The notes beneath the pieces are model-generated. The model was not told the origin of the DNA. It made no database searches and saw nothing but the letters and a program-made list of their open reading frames with translations. A stretch of 59,695 bases of DNA from CAYVUB01 sp964454675 (GTDB taxonomy: Bacteria; Bacteroidota; Bacteroidia; Flavobacteriales; Flavobacteriaceae): the NCBI GenBank assembly GCA_964454675.1, contig CAYVUB010000018.1, positions 1 to 59,695 on the forward strand, read 5' to 3'. Each line of letters begins with the position of its first letter. Position 1 is the stretch's first letter. Made by a program: the position numbers and the translations under genes. This document shows positions 16,186-24,723 of the stretch, in pieces.

Positions 16186-16227
16186 GGTCTCAAAAACAGT
16201 TTTAAACTATGCACTTTCAGTGCATCA
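16186..16227 (+). repeat. Palindrome flanking the repeat block (TGCACT-TTC-AGTGCA)
   Basis: The sequence TGCACTTTCAGTGCA (16210-16224) is a perfect 6-bp stem with a TTC loop. It is embedded in a wider inverted pair, AAACTAT before and ATAGTTT after (the second at 16231-16237). A sister hairpin CAGACTTTCAGTCTG closes the block at about 16545-16559. The shared ACTTTCAGT core with different stems is typical of interspersed palindromic repeats. Confidence 0.55.
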
Positions 16228-16231
16228 ACTA

Positions 16232-16560
16232 TAGTTTCTAAAAATTTTAAGCCACGGATTGTACTGATTAAACGGCTTACTCTNNNNNNNNNNNNNNNNN
16301 NNNNNNNNNNNNNNNNNNNNNNNNNNNNNNNNNNNNNNNNNNNNNNNNNNNNNNNNNNNNNNNNNNNNNNNNNNNNNNNNNNNGTGAAAATTTGTGTAAT
16401 CTGTGTCAAAAAAACATTCAACAGAGCAGACTTTCAGTTTATAGTGGTTTAGTTTCTAAAAATTTTAAGCCACGGATTGTACTGATTAAACGGCTTACTC
16501 TGTGAAAATTTGTGTAATCTGTGTCAAAAAAACATTCAACAGAGCAGACTTTCAGTCTGT
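16232..16560 (+). repeat. Direct tandem repeat, about 118 bp per copy, containing a 100-N assembly gap
   Basis: Two copies begin TAGTTTCTAAAAATTTTAAG at 16232 and 16450. Each contains GCCACGGATT and, later, GTGTAATCTGTGTC, words common in Bacteroidota intergenic repeats. Copy 1 is interrupted after ...CTTACTCT by exactly 100 N (16284-16383) and resumes with GTGAAAATTTG. Copy 2 reads straight across the same point. The gap is therefore inside a repeat, and the real number of copies is unknown. No coding potential is seen from 16171 to 16692. Confidence 0.85.
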
Positions 16561-16692
16561 TTCTTAAAACCTGTAAACGGAAATCCCATAGTAGGTTATT
16601 GCATTTAATCGGATATTTTTGTCTTTTTATCGATATTTTTTATATATTTGGTATATGATAAGTTTAAACTAAACTATTAAACCCCAAATCTT

Positions 16693-17286
16693 ATGAAAAA
16701 AAATTACTGTTTATTAGTCCTTTTAATCGGGCTTTTTGTTCCCGGTATTGTGATGGCGCAATCCTGTCCTACAACAGGATTCTCCAATTCAACCTCTTTG
16801 TTTTTTTTCTATAACCCCGCTGTTTCTTTATGTGCAGACAGGCCATTGGTAGTAACCGTGGGAGAAAATGAATTTACATTGGTTGAATGTGAACCTGCAT
16901 ACTCTGTTTATGATCTTACCGGCGGTGAGCCATTATCCAATCCAAGTGTGTTTTTGTCTGATTTTGGATATGCATCCTGCGAGTACACTAATGGAAATTT
17001 AACAGCAGAAATATTGTCAGTCAATGAGATTGAAGCACTTTTAGGCACATTAAAAGTATATCCCAATCCATTGACAAGCGGTACTATTTTGAATGTAAAA
17101 TTTTCCGGTCGTTTGCCTGCAGAGTTTCATTTATATGATGCAACCGGTAAATTGATTTATGCTCATAAAGCAGATGTTGTAAATCATCAGCAAATACAGA
17201 TAAGCCAAATACCAAACGGTATCTATTTCTTAAAAATAGGTGTTAATAATCTTACCGAAACACGAAAAGTGATTGTCATGCGGTAA
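16693..17286 (+). CDS. Secreted protein with T9SS type A C-terminal sorting domain
   Basis: The 197-residue protein has a signal peptide (1-22, ending ...VMA-Q). A short cysteine-containing passenger region (about 24-110, with five cysteines after the signal) follows, and then a typical type IX secretion C-terminal domain (about 118-197: LKVYPNP, ATGKLIY, IPNGIYFLKI, RKVIVMR). It should cross the outer membrane through the T9SS and be anchored or released. The passenger is short and I do not recognise it. A strong terminator follows. The gene lies among repeats between ruvX and def and looks like an accessory insertion. Confidence 0.88.
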   Translation: MKKNYCLLVLLIGLFVPGIVMAQSCPTTGFSNSTSLFFFYNPAVSLCADRPLVVTVGENEFTLVECEPAYSVYDLTGGEPLSNPSVFLSDFGYASCEYTNGNLTAEILSVNEIEALLGTLKVYPNPLTSGTILNVKFSGRLPAEFHLYDATGKLIYAHKADVVNHQQIQISQIPNGIYFLKIGVNNLTETRKVIVMR

Positions 17287-17307
17287 TATTTGCCGTAATT
17301 TTGTTAA

Positions 17308-17330
17308 AACTCCTTTGTTTCAAAGGAGTT
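17308..17330 (+). terminator. Intrinsic terminator of the T9SS cargo gene
   Basis: AACTCCTTTG and CAAAGGAGTT form a 10-bp stem with a TTT loop, followed by nine or more T, 21 bp after the stop codon. Confidence 0.88.
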
Positions 17331-17358
17331 TTTTTTTGAAAAACCGTTTGTATAATAT

Positions 17359-17519
17359 GAACTCGTTTAAACTTTTTTGATTGAAGCGAAAAATGAATAT
17401 TTTTGTTCTGTTTGAAGGTTTTTTTGTACAGCATAGCAGAGCTACGGAGTAAGAAAAAGACGAAAAACAGGATAAAAAGAACTTTTTTTTAGCCAATTGA
17501 AAAAAGTTTAAACGAGTTC
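17359..17519. repeat. 161-bp palindromic (MITE-like) element, long form
   Basis: The ends are a perfect 20-bp inverted repeat: GAACTCGTTTAAACTTTTTT at 17359-17378 and its complement at 17500-17519. The interior includes TTGATTGAAGCGAAAAA next to the left arm, and the same string sits in the short copy at 48785-48833. Near-identical TATAAT words flank both ends (17351 and 17520), a possible target duplication. No open frame of note lies inside. It lies between the T9SS terminator and def. Confidence 0.75.
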
Positions 17520-17533
17520 TATAATTAGTATTG

Positions 17534-17541
17534 TATTTTTG
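17534..17541 (+). promoter_or_regulatory. Putative -7 box for def
   Basis: TATTTTTG matches the Bacteroidota TAnnTTTG consensus 22 bp upstream of the def ATG and directly after the palindromic element. No convincing -33 box was found. Confidence 0.45.
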
Positions 17542-17563
17542 CACTCGAAAAATATTAATTGAA

Positions 17564-18154
17564 ATGATTTTACCCATAGTTGCTTACGGTGACGCTGTTT
17601 TAAGAAAAAAAGCAGTAAACATCCCGGAAGATTATTCAAATCTTCCGGAAGTTATTGCAAACATGTACGATACCATGTATAACGCTTATGGTGTTGGTCT
17701 GGCAGCACCGCAAATAGGCTTGCCTATCCGTTTGTTTGTTATTGATACCAATCCGTTTTCTGAAGATGACGAGTTGACAAACGATGAACAGGAACAACTA
17801 AAATCGTTTAAACGCACGTTTATCAATGCTCAAATTCTTGAAGAATCGGGCGATGAATGGGCTTTTAACGAAGGTTGCCTCAGCATTCCCGATGTAAGAG
17901 AAGACGTGTTTAGAAAACCTGTTATAAAAATTCAATATCAGGATGAACAGTTTAATACACATGTTGAAGAATTTGACGGCTTGATAGCCAGAGTCATCCA
18001 GCATGAATACGACCATATTGAAGGTATTTTGTTTACAGATAAACTATCGGCATTAAAAAAACGTTTAATCAAAGCCCGTTTGGGCAATATTTCAAAAGGT
18101 GCTATAAGAGTTGATTATAAAATGCGCTTTCCCGATATAAAAAAGAAGCGTTAA
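17564..18154 (+). CDS. def: Peptide deformylase
   Basis: The enzyme removes the formyl group from nascent N-terminal methionine, using a metal (usually Fe2+). The 196-residue protein has all three motifs: GVGLAAPQ (43-50), EGCLS (103-107, metal ligand C105) and QHEYDH (146-151, ligands H147 and H151, catalytic E148). I start at the ATG at 17564 (MILPIVAYGD). The longer frame from 17531 adds 11 residues that overlap the promoter box. An acidic insert (about 62-80) is common in Bacteroidota deformylases. DUF5606 and mazG follow on the same strand. Confidence 0.95.
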   Translation: MILPIVAYGDAVLRKKAVNIPEDYSNLPEVIANMYDTMYNAYGVGLAAPQIGLPIRLFVIDTNPFSEDDELTNDEQEQLKSFKRTFINAQILEESGDEWAFNEGCLSIPDVREDVFRKPVIKIQYQDEQFNTHVEEFDGLIARVIQHEYDHIEGILFTDKLSALKKRLIKARLGNISKGAIRVDYKMRFPDIKKKR

Positions 18155-18193
18155 TTATCATTGACAAATTGACCAATACATTTATATTTACAC

Positions 18194-18209
18194 TCCCGGA
18201 ATTTCGGGA
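18194..18209. repeat. Short palindrome TCCCGGAATTTCGGGA
   Basis: This is one of three related palindromes in intergenic DNA of this window. The others are TCCCGATATTTCGGGA at 19955-19970 and TCCCGAAGTTTCAGGGA at 31643-31659. It lies just ahead of the DUF5606 gene. The function is unknown. Confidence 0.5.
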
Positions 18210-18231
18210 CAAAAAACTGACAGAATAATTT

Positions 18232-18780
18232 ATGAGTTTAGAAAAAATTTTATCCATTTCAGGAAAACCAGGACTTTACAAAGTAGTTACACAAACACGT
18301 TCAGGATTTGTTGCAGAATCACTACTTGATAAAAAGCGAAGCACAATTACGGCAAACAATAATATAAGCGTGTTGAGCGAAATAGCTATTTATACCTTAA
18401 AAGAAGAAGTACCGCTTAAAGATGTTTTGAAAAAAATAAAAGACAAAGAAGCCGGTAAGCAAACATCTGTAAGTCATAAAGACAGCAAAGAACAACTGGA
18501 AGAATATTTTTTTGCTGTTTTGCCCGATTATGATGAAGATAAAGTATATGCGAGCGACATTAAAAAAATAATACAATGGTACAACATTCTTCAGCAAAAC
18601 GATTTGCTCGATGTTTTGGAAACTGAAACTTCTGAAGCTGAAACACCTGCTGTTAAAAAAGCAGACGAAAAAGCTGCAAAACCTGCGGCTAAAAATGCTG
18701 CTGCCAAAACAGTCGCACCCAAAGCATCTGCCGGTAAAAAAGGTGGTGCAACCAAAAGTGCAAGCACAAGAAAAGTGTAA
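18232..18780 (+). CDS. DUF5606 domain protein with lysine/alanine-rich tail
   Basis: This 182-residue protein of unknown function is conserved in flavobacteria. The N-terminal part (about 1-140) starts SLEKILSISGKPGLYKVVTQ and includes ISVLSEIAIYTL and YASDIKKIIQWYNIL, the pattern of DUF5606. The last 40 residues are a low-complexity alanine/lysine tail (AAKPAAKNAAAKT and onward) that resembles DNA- or RNA-binding tails. It lies between def and mazG in the same orientation and may share their transcript. The product is probably cytoplasmic. Confidence 0.82.
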   Translation: MSLEKILSISGKPGLYKVVTQTRSGFVAESLLDKKRSTITANNNISVLSEIAIYTLKEEVPLKDVLKKIKDKEAGKQTSVSHKDSKEQLEEYFFAVLPDYDEDKVYASDIKKIIQWYNILQQNDLLDVLETETSEAETPAVKKADEKAAKPAAKNAAAKTVAPKASAGKKGGATKSASTRKV

Positions 18781-18842
18781 TAAATTTCCGTGACAACGGA
18801 AATCTCGTCCCTAAAAGAACGCTTTTTGAAATAGAGAACGTA

Positions 18843-18874
18843 AAAACCCATTGTTCAGCAGAATGATGGGTTTT
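18843..18874 (+). terminator. Terminator-type hairpin after the DUF5606 gene
   Basis: AAAACCCAT pairs with ATGGGTTTT around a 14-base loop, and T-rich sequence follows. A second small hairpin, ATTTCCGT-GACA-ACGGAAAT, lies just upstream at 18784-18803. mazG therefore probably has its own promoter. Confidence 0.6.
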
Positions 18875-18922
18875 AATTTTTTTAGAATTAATTTGTAAAT
18901 TGAAGCCAATTACTGAAATTTT

Positions 18923-19699
18923 ATGAATACCAGACAAGCCCAACTTAAAGCTTTTGACCGATTATTAACCATCATGGATGAGTTGCGTGAGCAATGCCCG
19001 TGGGATAAAAAACAAACTTTTGAAACCTTACGGCATTTGACCATCGAAGAAGTTTATGAACTTGGCGATGCTATTCTTGACAAGGATTTAAACGAAATAA
19101 AAAAGGAATTGGGTGATGTGTTGTTGCACATTGTGTTTTATGCCAGAATAGGAAGTGAAACCCAAAGTTTTGATATTGCCGACGTTTGCAACGGTATTTG
19201 TGATAAGCTTGTGGAACGCCATCCGCATATTTACGGCGATGTAAAAGTTGAAAATGAAGAAGACGTTAAGCGCAATTGGGAACAGTTAAAACTCAAAGAA
19301 AAAGGCACCAAGAGTGTATTGCAAGGTGTGCCAAAAAGTCTTCCGGCAATGGTAAAAGCCAACAGGATACAGGATAAGGTTGCCGGTGTGGGATTTGACT
19401 GGGAACAGCCGCAACAAGTTTGGGAAAAAGTACAGGAAGAATTGCAGGAACTCCAAACCGAAGTTGAAAATGCCGATGCCGATACAATGGAAAATGAATT
19501 TGGCGATGTACTGTTTTCTTTAATCAACTACGCGAGATTTTTAAAGATAAATCCCGAAAATGCACTGGAACGCACCAATAAAAAATTTATCAAACGGTTT
19601 CAATATCTCGAAGCTAAATCACAGGAAATCAATAAGTCATTAAAAGATATGACCTTAAAAGAGATGGACGTATTTTGGGAAGAAGCTAAAAAAGTATAA
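18923..19699 (+). CDS. mazG: Nucleoside triphosphate pyrophosphohydrolase
   Basis: MazG hydrolyses (d)NTPs to NMP and pyrophosphate and is thought to clean the nucleotide pool. The 258-residue protein has two MazG domains. The first has CPWDKKQT (about 22-29), EEVYELGDA (about 43-51) and the metal motif KELGDVLLH (about 63-71). The second has EELQELQTE and ENEFGDVLFSLINYAR (about 190-205). Length and the double-domain layout match E. coli MazG. No mazEF toxin pair is adjacent, so a housekeeping role is more likely. Confidence 0.93.
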   Translation: MNTRQAQLKAFDRLLTIMDELREQCPWDKKQTFETLRHLTIEEVYELGDAILDKDLNEIKKELGDVLLHIVFYARIGSETQSFDIADVCNGICDKLVERHPHIYGDVKVENEEDVKRNWEQLKLKEKGTKSVLQGVPKSLPAMVKANRIQDKVAGVGFDWEQPQQVWEKVQEELQELQTEVENADADTMENEFGDVLFSLINYARFLKINPENALERTNKKFIKRFQYLEAKSQEINKSLKDMTLKEMDVFWEEAKKV

Positions 19700-20008
19700 T
19701 TTTTTTCGGGCATCAAAATCCAAATCTATTTTATGACCGTATATATGATATAAAGGAACTAATAAAATAGTTTCATAATCATAAGTAGAAAGTCTTAATT
19801 ATATTTTAAGCGGTATTAGTTAAGATTAAAATTTAGTTTAGTTAGGGGTCAAAATCCTATCCATCATTCTTCGGTGGATAGGATTTGATTTTTAAGGGGT
19901 TTGGTGTTAATAGTGAGTTGTTAAGCTGTAAGTTGTTAAGTTGAGAGTTGCTAATCCCGATATTTCGGGAGTGAGTTGTACTCATTACTCATTACCTAAC
20001 ACCTTATT
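19700..20008. other. Gene-free 309-bp convergent region with one stable hairpin
   Basis: The region lies between the convergent ends of mazG and the DUF349 gene. It holds a 12-bp stem (AAATCCTATCCA at 19852-19863, TGGATAGGATTT at 19875-19886) followed by GATTTTT, then short degenerate direct repeats (GAGTTGTTAAG-like, 19910-19990) and the palindrome at 19955-19970. No coding frame is credible. The hairpin may be a terminator or the end of a small RNA. Confidence 0.55.
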
Positions 20009-22030
20009 TTAATACAACCCTTTAACTTTTTTAAGTTTTTCTTCCCAGGTTTGAAGTGTTTTTTTATGGTTTTCAATGTTTTTCAATACATCTCTTACCA
20101 GCGGATTGCTTTCATCGATATTGGTAAAAAACTGAAGGTTATTCTCTAACTGGTTGATTTCGGCTTTGACTTCATCTATCTTTTTACGGATAAAATTATG
20201 CTCGTTATCCAGCAGTCGTGTGTCATCGGGCTGAGACAGGTTTTCGAGTTTATTTTCGTATTTAATCATTTCAACCGCAGCTTTGTCCATTTTCAATTTA
20301 CCAAACAAAGCTTCAATGGCTTTATTGAATTTTCCGTCAATAAAACGTTTGTTCTGAGGTACGTAGCCTATAGCTTTCCACTCATCGATTTTTTGTTTGA
20401 TGGTTTCAACATCGGCATCGGCATTACCCGATAGTTTTAAATCTTTAAGGCTGTCCAGTAATTGCGCTTTTTTGTCAAAAGCATCGTATTGCTCTTTGTT
20501 TGCCGATTGTTTTTCCGCATTTAAACGGTTAAAATAATGGTTGCAGGCATCTTTAAACTGTTTCCAGATTTTGTCGCTGTCTTTTCGGGGTACATGGCCA
20601 ATTTTTTTCCAGTCTTCCTGAATTTTTTTCATCAGCGGTGTTACCGTATCAAAGTCATCACTGTTTTTATTGTCTTCGGCAACTTTAATAAGATCCTGTT
20701 TCTTTTGAAGATTGGTAAACTGGTCTTTTTTAAGACCTTTATAAAATGAATTTTTATGCTTGTTGAAGGCTCGTACGGCATTTTTAAACTTTGACCATGT
20801 GGCTTCGTTAACTTTTGCCGGGACTTTTCCTGCATTAAAAAATTCTGTGCGCAAGGTTTCAATTTGCTTGATTTTGTTTTGCCATGATTGATGCGAGCTG
20901 TTGGTATCTTTTGCTATGGCATCAATTTTTGCGATAATGTCTTCTTTTTTAACAAGATTTTGCTCGTGAATTTTATCAATATCGGCAAAATATGCCTGGC
21001 GTTTGTCATGAATGATTTTTGTGGCATTGCTGAAACGTTCCCAGATAGCTTCACGATGTTCTTTATCCACCGGGCCCAAATCTTCTTTCCACATTTTATG
21101 AAGTACCTGCAACTCTCTGAAAGCCCTGTTGTTATTGTCATCTTTTGCCAATTCTTCGGCACGTTCAATGATTTTTAACTTTTGCTCCAGATTGTGCTTA
21201 AAATCCATATCGCGCAGGTCGCGGTTAAGATGTAAAAAGTCGTAAAAAATCTCTACATGATGATGGTAAGTGTTCCAGGCGTTATTGTATTTATCCCTTG
21301 GTATCGGGCCGGCATTGCGCCATTGTTCCTGCAGGTCTTTAAAGTGCTTGTAGGTGGTATTGATATTTTCTTCTACATTCAGCAAGCCTTTTATTTCTTC
21401 AATGATTTGCAGGCGTTTTTCTAAATTGGCTTTCAGGTTGTTTTCAAGCTTTTTGTAATAGCCGTTCAAATCATTACGATACGAATTATATAAGGTGTTG
21501 AATTGTTTTTTTAAAGGATTTGAATAGTAAAAATCGATTTCGTTGCCACCGTCATGGATAAATTCTTCCTTTTTTTCTTCAAGGATTTCATTGAATTTGG
21601 CATTGAATTCCGATTTTATTTCGTCAACATGCGATTTGATGGTCTGCACTTTTTGATGTTTCAAAAGGCTTTCGAGTTCTTCTACCAGCTTGTCCAGCGG
21701 CATGGAATGATAGTCTTTTGCTTCTACATGATGGCGGCTGCTGTTGTCTTCATCTTCGGCATCTTCGGCATTAGCATCGTCAATTTCGTCAACGTGCGAT
21801 TTTGCTGTTTCTTCAGTAGCTTCTACTGTTTCAACGGTATCATCGGTTGCAGGCAATCCGGTTTCTTTTGATGCTTCTTCAGAATTTGAAGCATCAACGG
21901 CATCGTCATTTGTTTCAATACTTTCGGTTGCAGAGGCACCGGTTGTTGCAGAGGTTTCTTCAATATTAGTTTCAGTAGTGTTTAACTGCTCGTTTCCATC
22001 TGCATGCTGCAGGTTATCTTTCTCGGACAT
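20009..22030 (-). CDS. DUF349 repeat protein with acidic N-terminal region
   Basis: This is a 673-residue cytoplasmic-looking protein of unknown function. The first 105 residues are low-complexity and rich in Glu, Asp, Thr and Ser. After that come repeated helical units of about 70 residues with the DUF349 pattern W...G.VP....D..W..F (for example QEQWRNAGPIPRDKYNNAWN, EDWKKIGHVPRKDSDKIWK and DEWKAIGYVPQNK). The last 70 residues are predicted coiled coil. No signal peptide is seen. DUF349 proteins are common in Bacteroidota as large helical repeat proteins. A role cannot be assigned from the sequence. Confidence 0.88.
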   Translation of the reverse strand: MSEKDNLQHADGNEQLNTTETNIEETSATTGASATESIETNDDAVDASNSEEASKETGLPATDDTVETVEATEETAKSHVDEIDDANAEDAEDEDNSSRHHVEAKDYHSMPLDKLVEELESLLKHQKVQTIKSHVDEIKSEFNAKFNEILEEKKEEFIHDGGNEIDFYYSNPLKKQFNTLYNSYRNDLNGYYKKLENNLKANLEKRLQIIEEIKGLLNVEENINTTYKHFKDLQEQWRNAGPIPRDKYNNAWNTYHHHVEIFYDFLHLNRDLRDMDFKHNLEQKLKIIERAEELAKDDNNNRAFRELQVLHKMWKEDLGPVDKEHREAIWERFSNATKIIHDKRQAYFADIDKIHEQNLVKKEDIIAKIDAIAKDTNSSHQSWQNKIKQIETLRTEFFNAGKVPAKVNEATWSKFKNAVRAFNKHKNSFYKGLKKDQFTNLQKKQDLIKVAEDNKNSDDFDTVTPLMKKIQEDWKKIGHVPRKDSDKIWKQFKDACNHYFNRLNAEKQSANKEQYDAFDKKAQLLDSLKDLKLSGNADADVETIKQKIDEWKAIGYVPQNKRFIDGKFNKAIEALFGKLKMDKAAVEMIKYENKLENLSQPDDTRLLDNEHNFIRKKIDEVKAEINQLENNLQFFTNIDESNPLVRDVLKNIENHKKTLQTWEEKLKKVKGLY

Positions 22031-22115
22031 TGTTACAATGTTTTTAGGTTCTAAGAAAGTAAATATACTAACAAGACCTTAGACTACAAAGAAGAAGAAA
22101 GATTTTACTGTTATT

Positions 22116-22853
22116 TTAGGGTTTTTGCCAAATTTTCCAGGCTTTTTCTGCCTGATGTACCAGCATATCGTAGCCGTTGCAGGTGGTTGCGCCTTTTTCT
22201 TCGCCGCAAACAAGAAATTTGGTTTGTATAGGGTTGTAGATTAAATCGTAGAGTAAATGATTTTTTGTGATGCCGTCATACGGAATATCGGGGCAGTTGT
22301 TAACATCTGGAAATGTGCCTACCGGCGTGCAGTTGACAATTACAGGATATGATTTTATGATGTTTTCTGTCAAATCTGAATACAGGAATTTTGCGCCCTG
22401 ACTTGGTGTTCTTACCACATAATCGATGGAAATATTCAGCTTTTTTAACGCATAAGCCACCGCTTTTGATGCGCCTCCGTTTCCTAATATCAAGGCGTGT
22501 GTGTGGTTTGGTTTTAATAAAGGTTTTATGGATGCTTCAAATCCGTAAGCATCGGTATTATAGCCTTTTAATTTTCCGTCGGGTAGTATTTTAATAACGT
22601 TTACGGCACCAATTTTTTGAGCTTTTGAGTTCAGTTCGTCAAGATACGGGATAATCTGCTCTTTATACGGGATGGTAACGTTCAGTCCTTTAAGCTGTTT
22701 GTTGTTTTTTAAGATTTCAGGAAAACCGGTAATGTTGTCTATATCAAAAGTTTCGTAGGAATAGGGTAGCTGCCCGTTTTGAAATTTGGTATTAAAATAC
22801 GATTTTGAAAATGAGTAAGCGATGTTTTTTCCTATAAGACCAAATTGGGGCAT
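22116..22853 (-). CDS. aroE: Shikimate dehydrogenase (NADP+)
   Basis: The enzyme reduces 3-dehydroshikimate to shikimate in aromatic amino acid synthesis. The 245-residue protein has the substrate site SFSKSYF (S14, S16), the catalytic lysine in NVTIPYKE (K64), YNTDAYGF (catalytic D101), and the NADP-binding GNGGASKAVAYAL loop (about 124-136). It is slightly short (typical 270-280), with losses in loops only. With aroK at 46136, two steps of the pathway are in the window, far apart. A terminator-like palindrome lies upstream (22895-22978). Confidence 0.92.
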   Translation of the reverse strand: MPQFGLIGKNIAYSFSKSYFNTKFQNGQLPYSYETFDIDNITGFPEILKNNKQLKGLNVTIPYKEQIIPYLDELNSKAQKIGAVNVIKILPDGKLKGYNTDAYGFEASIKPLLKPNHTHALILGNGGASKAVAYALKKLNISIDYVVRTPSQGAKFLYSDLTENIIKSYPVIVNCTPVGTFPDVNNCPDIPYDGITKNHLLYDLIYNPIQTKFLVCGEEKGATTCNGYDMLVHQAEKAWKIWQKP

Positions 22854-22894
22854 AGTGATTAGGGTTGTTTATATTGATGTAAAAATAATAAAAT

Positions 22895-22978
22895 GGAACT
22901 GCAAACAAATAAAAAAACAGCTTTAAAAATATGGTTTAATAAAGCATATAAATTTGTCTGTTTTTTGTTTGCAGTTCC
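22895..22978. repeat. Long inverted repeat upstream of aroE
   Basis: GGAACTGCAAAC...AAAAAACAG at 22895-22920 faces CTGTTTTTTGTTTGCAGTTCC at 22958-22978, giving arms of about 21 bp with one bulge around a 37-bp AT-rich centre. It lies after the lipoprotein gene at 23003 and before aroE on the minus strand, so it may act as a terminator. Its size and form also fit a small palindromic repeat element. Confidence 0.6.
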
Positions 22979-23002
22979 AATATCTGTTTCAAAATAGATT
23001 CT

Positions 23003-23611
23003 TTACTGCTTGATTAATATAAGGTTGTGCATCTGCCACGGTATGGAAGGTGGTGGAAAGTTACCGTCAACAGGGTCTTTGCCGGGATAATTCATTGCTA
23101 TACGAATTTTTAAAGCTTCTTGCCCATTAACTGTTCTTTTGTGTAACATGAGCCAACCGTAATGTTTTTTTGTGATTTTGTCTCCTATTGATAACCCCAT
23201 TCTTTTTTCGCCCTCTACACAATCATCGACCGGTAGAAATTTGCAATCATCAAAAATTATATTCCCGTCGATACTTGCAGAATAGCCAAGATTAGGATTG
23301 TTAGCATCTGAAAGCGTATTTATTTTTTCAACGCCATTTTCTATATACCGGTAACCTCCTACCATTAAGTCTTCATAATATTTGCCATTGTAAAACATGG
23401 TGTTTTTTACCAAGGTTATTTTTAATGAGGTATTCCCGCTGGTGTACAGCCATGTGCCTTCAAAGTCGTTCATTACATTATTAATGTCTTTGTAATATGA
23501 ATTATTAGGTACATCCATTTTAGGATATGTTTCCATATTTAATATTGGTGTTTGCGCTTTACAATTAAAAAAGCTGACTGTCATTAGTATTATTAAAAGT
23601 ATCTGTTTCAT
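23003..23611 (-). CDS. Secreted protein, DUF6705-like
   Basis: The 202-residue protein has an N-terminal hydrophobic signal (about 1-19, FFNCKAQ: possible lipobox with C17, or cleavage after CKA). The rest is a beta-rich domain with NNVMNDFEGTWLYTSGNTS (about 46-64) and KKHYGWLMLHKRT, the pattern I associate with the flavobacterial DUF6705 family. The last residues (WQMHNLILIKQ) form a terminal beta strand. Its function is unknown. It lies 14 bp after the JAMM-like gene, and the two are probably co-transcribed. Confidence 0.65.
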   Translation of the reverse strand: MKQILLIILMTVSFFNCKAQTPILNMETYPKMDVPNNSYYKDINNVMNDFEGTWLYTSGNTSLKITLVKNTMFYNGKYYEDLMVGGYRYIENGVEKINTLSDANNPNLGYSASIDGNIIFDDCKFLPVDDCVEGEKRMGLSIGDKITKKHYGWLMLHKRTVNGQEALKIRIAMNYPGKDPVDGNFPPPSIPWQMHNLILIKQ

Positions 23612-23625
23612 GATGTTTATGTTTT

Positions 23626-24723
23626 TTAGTTACAAGGGGTTTCGTTTACGGTTTCGTTATCTGTTTCGTCCAGCTCCAGCAGCTTCCAGTTGCTTAAATT
23701 AGCATCGGTGGCTTTATATAAAGAGATGCCATAGCTGCCATACAGCTTTAAAAAAGCTTGCTCTAAGTTATCACTCTTTTTATATTTATCAGTCATATTC
23801 CTTTCAATGTTGTCTGTTTTTTCGTCATCATCGTCGCCTTTGGCATTGTTGTAGTCAACATCCAATTTTGTGGTTAATGTATTTATATTATCTACTTTCA
23901 AAGCATATACCAAATTGCTATCGGCAACCACCATTAAAAACACATCGTCCTTAAAATGGTGGTGAACATCTGTGTATATGGTGTTTAGGGCTTTTAAGTC
24001 CAGCCACGAAAAGATTTCATAAGTACCTTTGGGATGTGTATGTACTTGCCCAAACCATGTATTGCCGGATTTAAGCTTAGACCTGGTTTCTGAGATTCCC
24101 TCTTTGATGCCACCTTCTTCCGGCAAACTGTATAGCTCCCCATAATTCATTTTTTTCTTAAAGTTAATAGACCATTCCTTGTCGAGATTGACCTTGGTGC
24201 GTAAAGAGTCTATTATGGGTTTTATGTTTACACTCAAAGAATCGGTTTTGGTAAGGTCTTTAAGGCTTTGGCATTTTGTCTTGGGCTTCTGTTCTTCAGA
24301 AGGGTCGTTTTCATTTTTTATTCCCACTGGTATTGTTGGGAAAGTGTTGCCGCTACCGTTCCCTGTTCCTCCTACTCCGGTACCGGTTCCTGTGTTACCG
24401 GAACCGGTATCTCCTCCGGTTACACCACCGCCACCACTTCCGGGGCATGGAACCTCTTCCCATTGAAATATGTAGCCATAACAACTGCCACAACATTGAG
24501 TTGTACAAGAAGAAACATTATGTCCTGCCGAACAATTTTCGTACGTCTCATCAGTTAATACCAAATCAAAACAACTACCGCCAACTCTGCTGTAAGTGTT
24601 TATTTGATTGATGTCAAAAGGCTGAATGGATGCCTTTTGGCTCAAATCCAAATTAATTCCGTTTGCCAACTGGTTTCGTTCTTCTTGGGTTAGTGTATAG
24701 GTGGACAGGTAAGCTTCATATTC
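23626..24723 (-). pseudogene. C-terminal part of a lipoprotein with a JAMM/MPN-like domain, separated from its start by an in-frame TAG
   Basis: This frame is the direct in-phase continuation of the lipoprotein frame at 24724-25101. Reading through the TAG at 24724-24726 gives EYEAYLSTYTLTQEERNQ and then the rest, about 491 codons in all. The only start before the bulk of the protein is TTG at 24669. The product has a cysteine-rich stretch (SSCTTQCCGSCYG), a glycine/threonine linker, and a C-terminal domain with GQVHTHP...FSWLDL, close to the JAMM metalloprotease motif HxHx(7-8)SxxD, with glutamates upstream (SLPEEGG). It may be a nonsense mutant, an assembly error, or two translated pieces. 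Its biological role is unknown. Confidence 0.7.

Noticed and set aside
18923..19699. mazG as part of a toxin-antitoxin (mazEF) system
   Set aside because: No mazE or mazF-like frames are next to it. The protein is the full two-domain housekeeping form.
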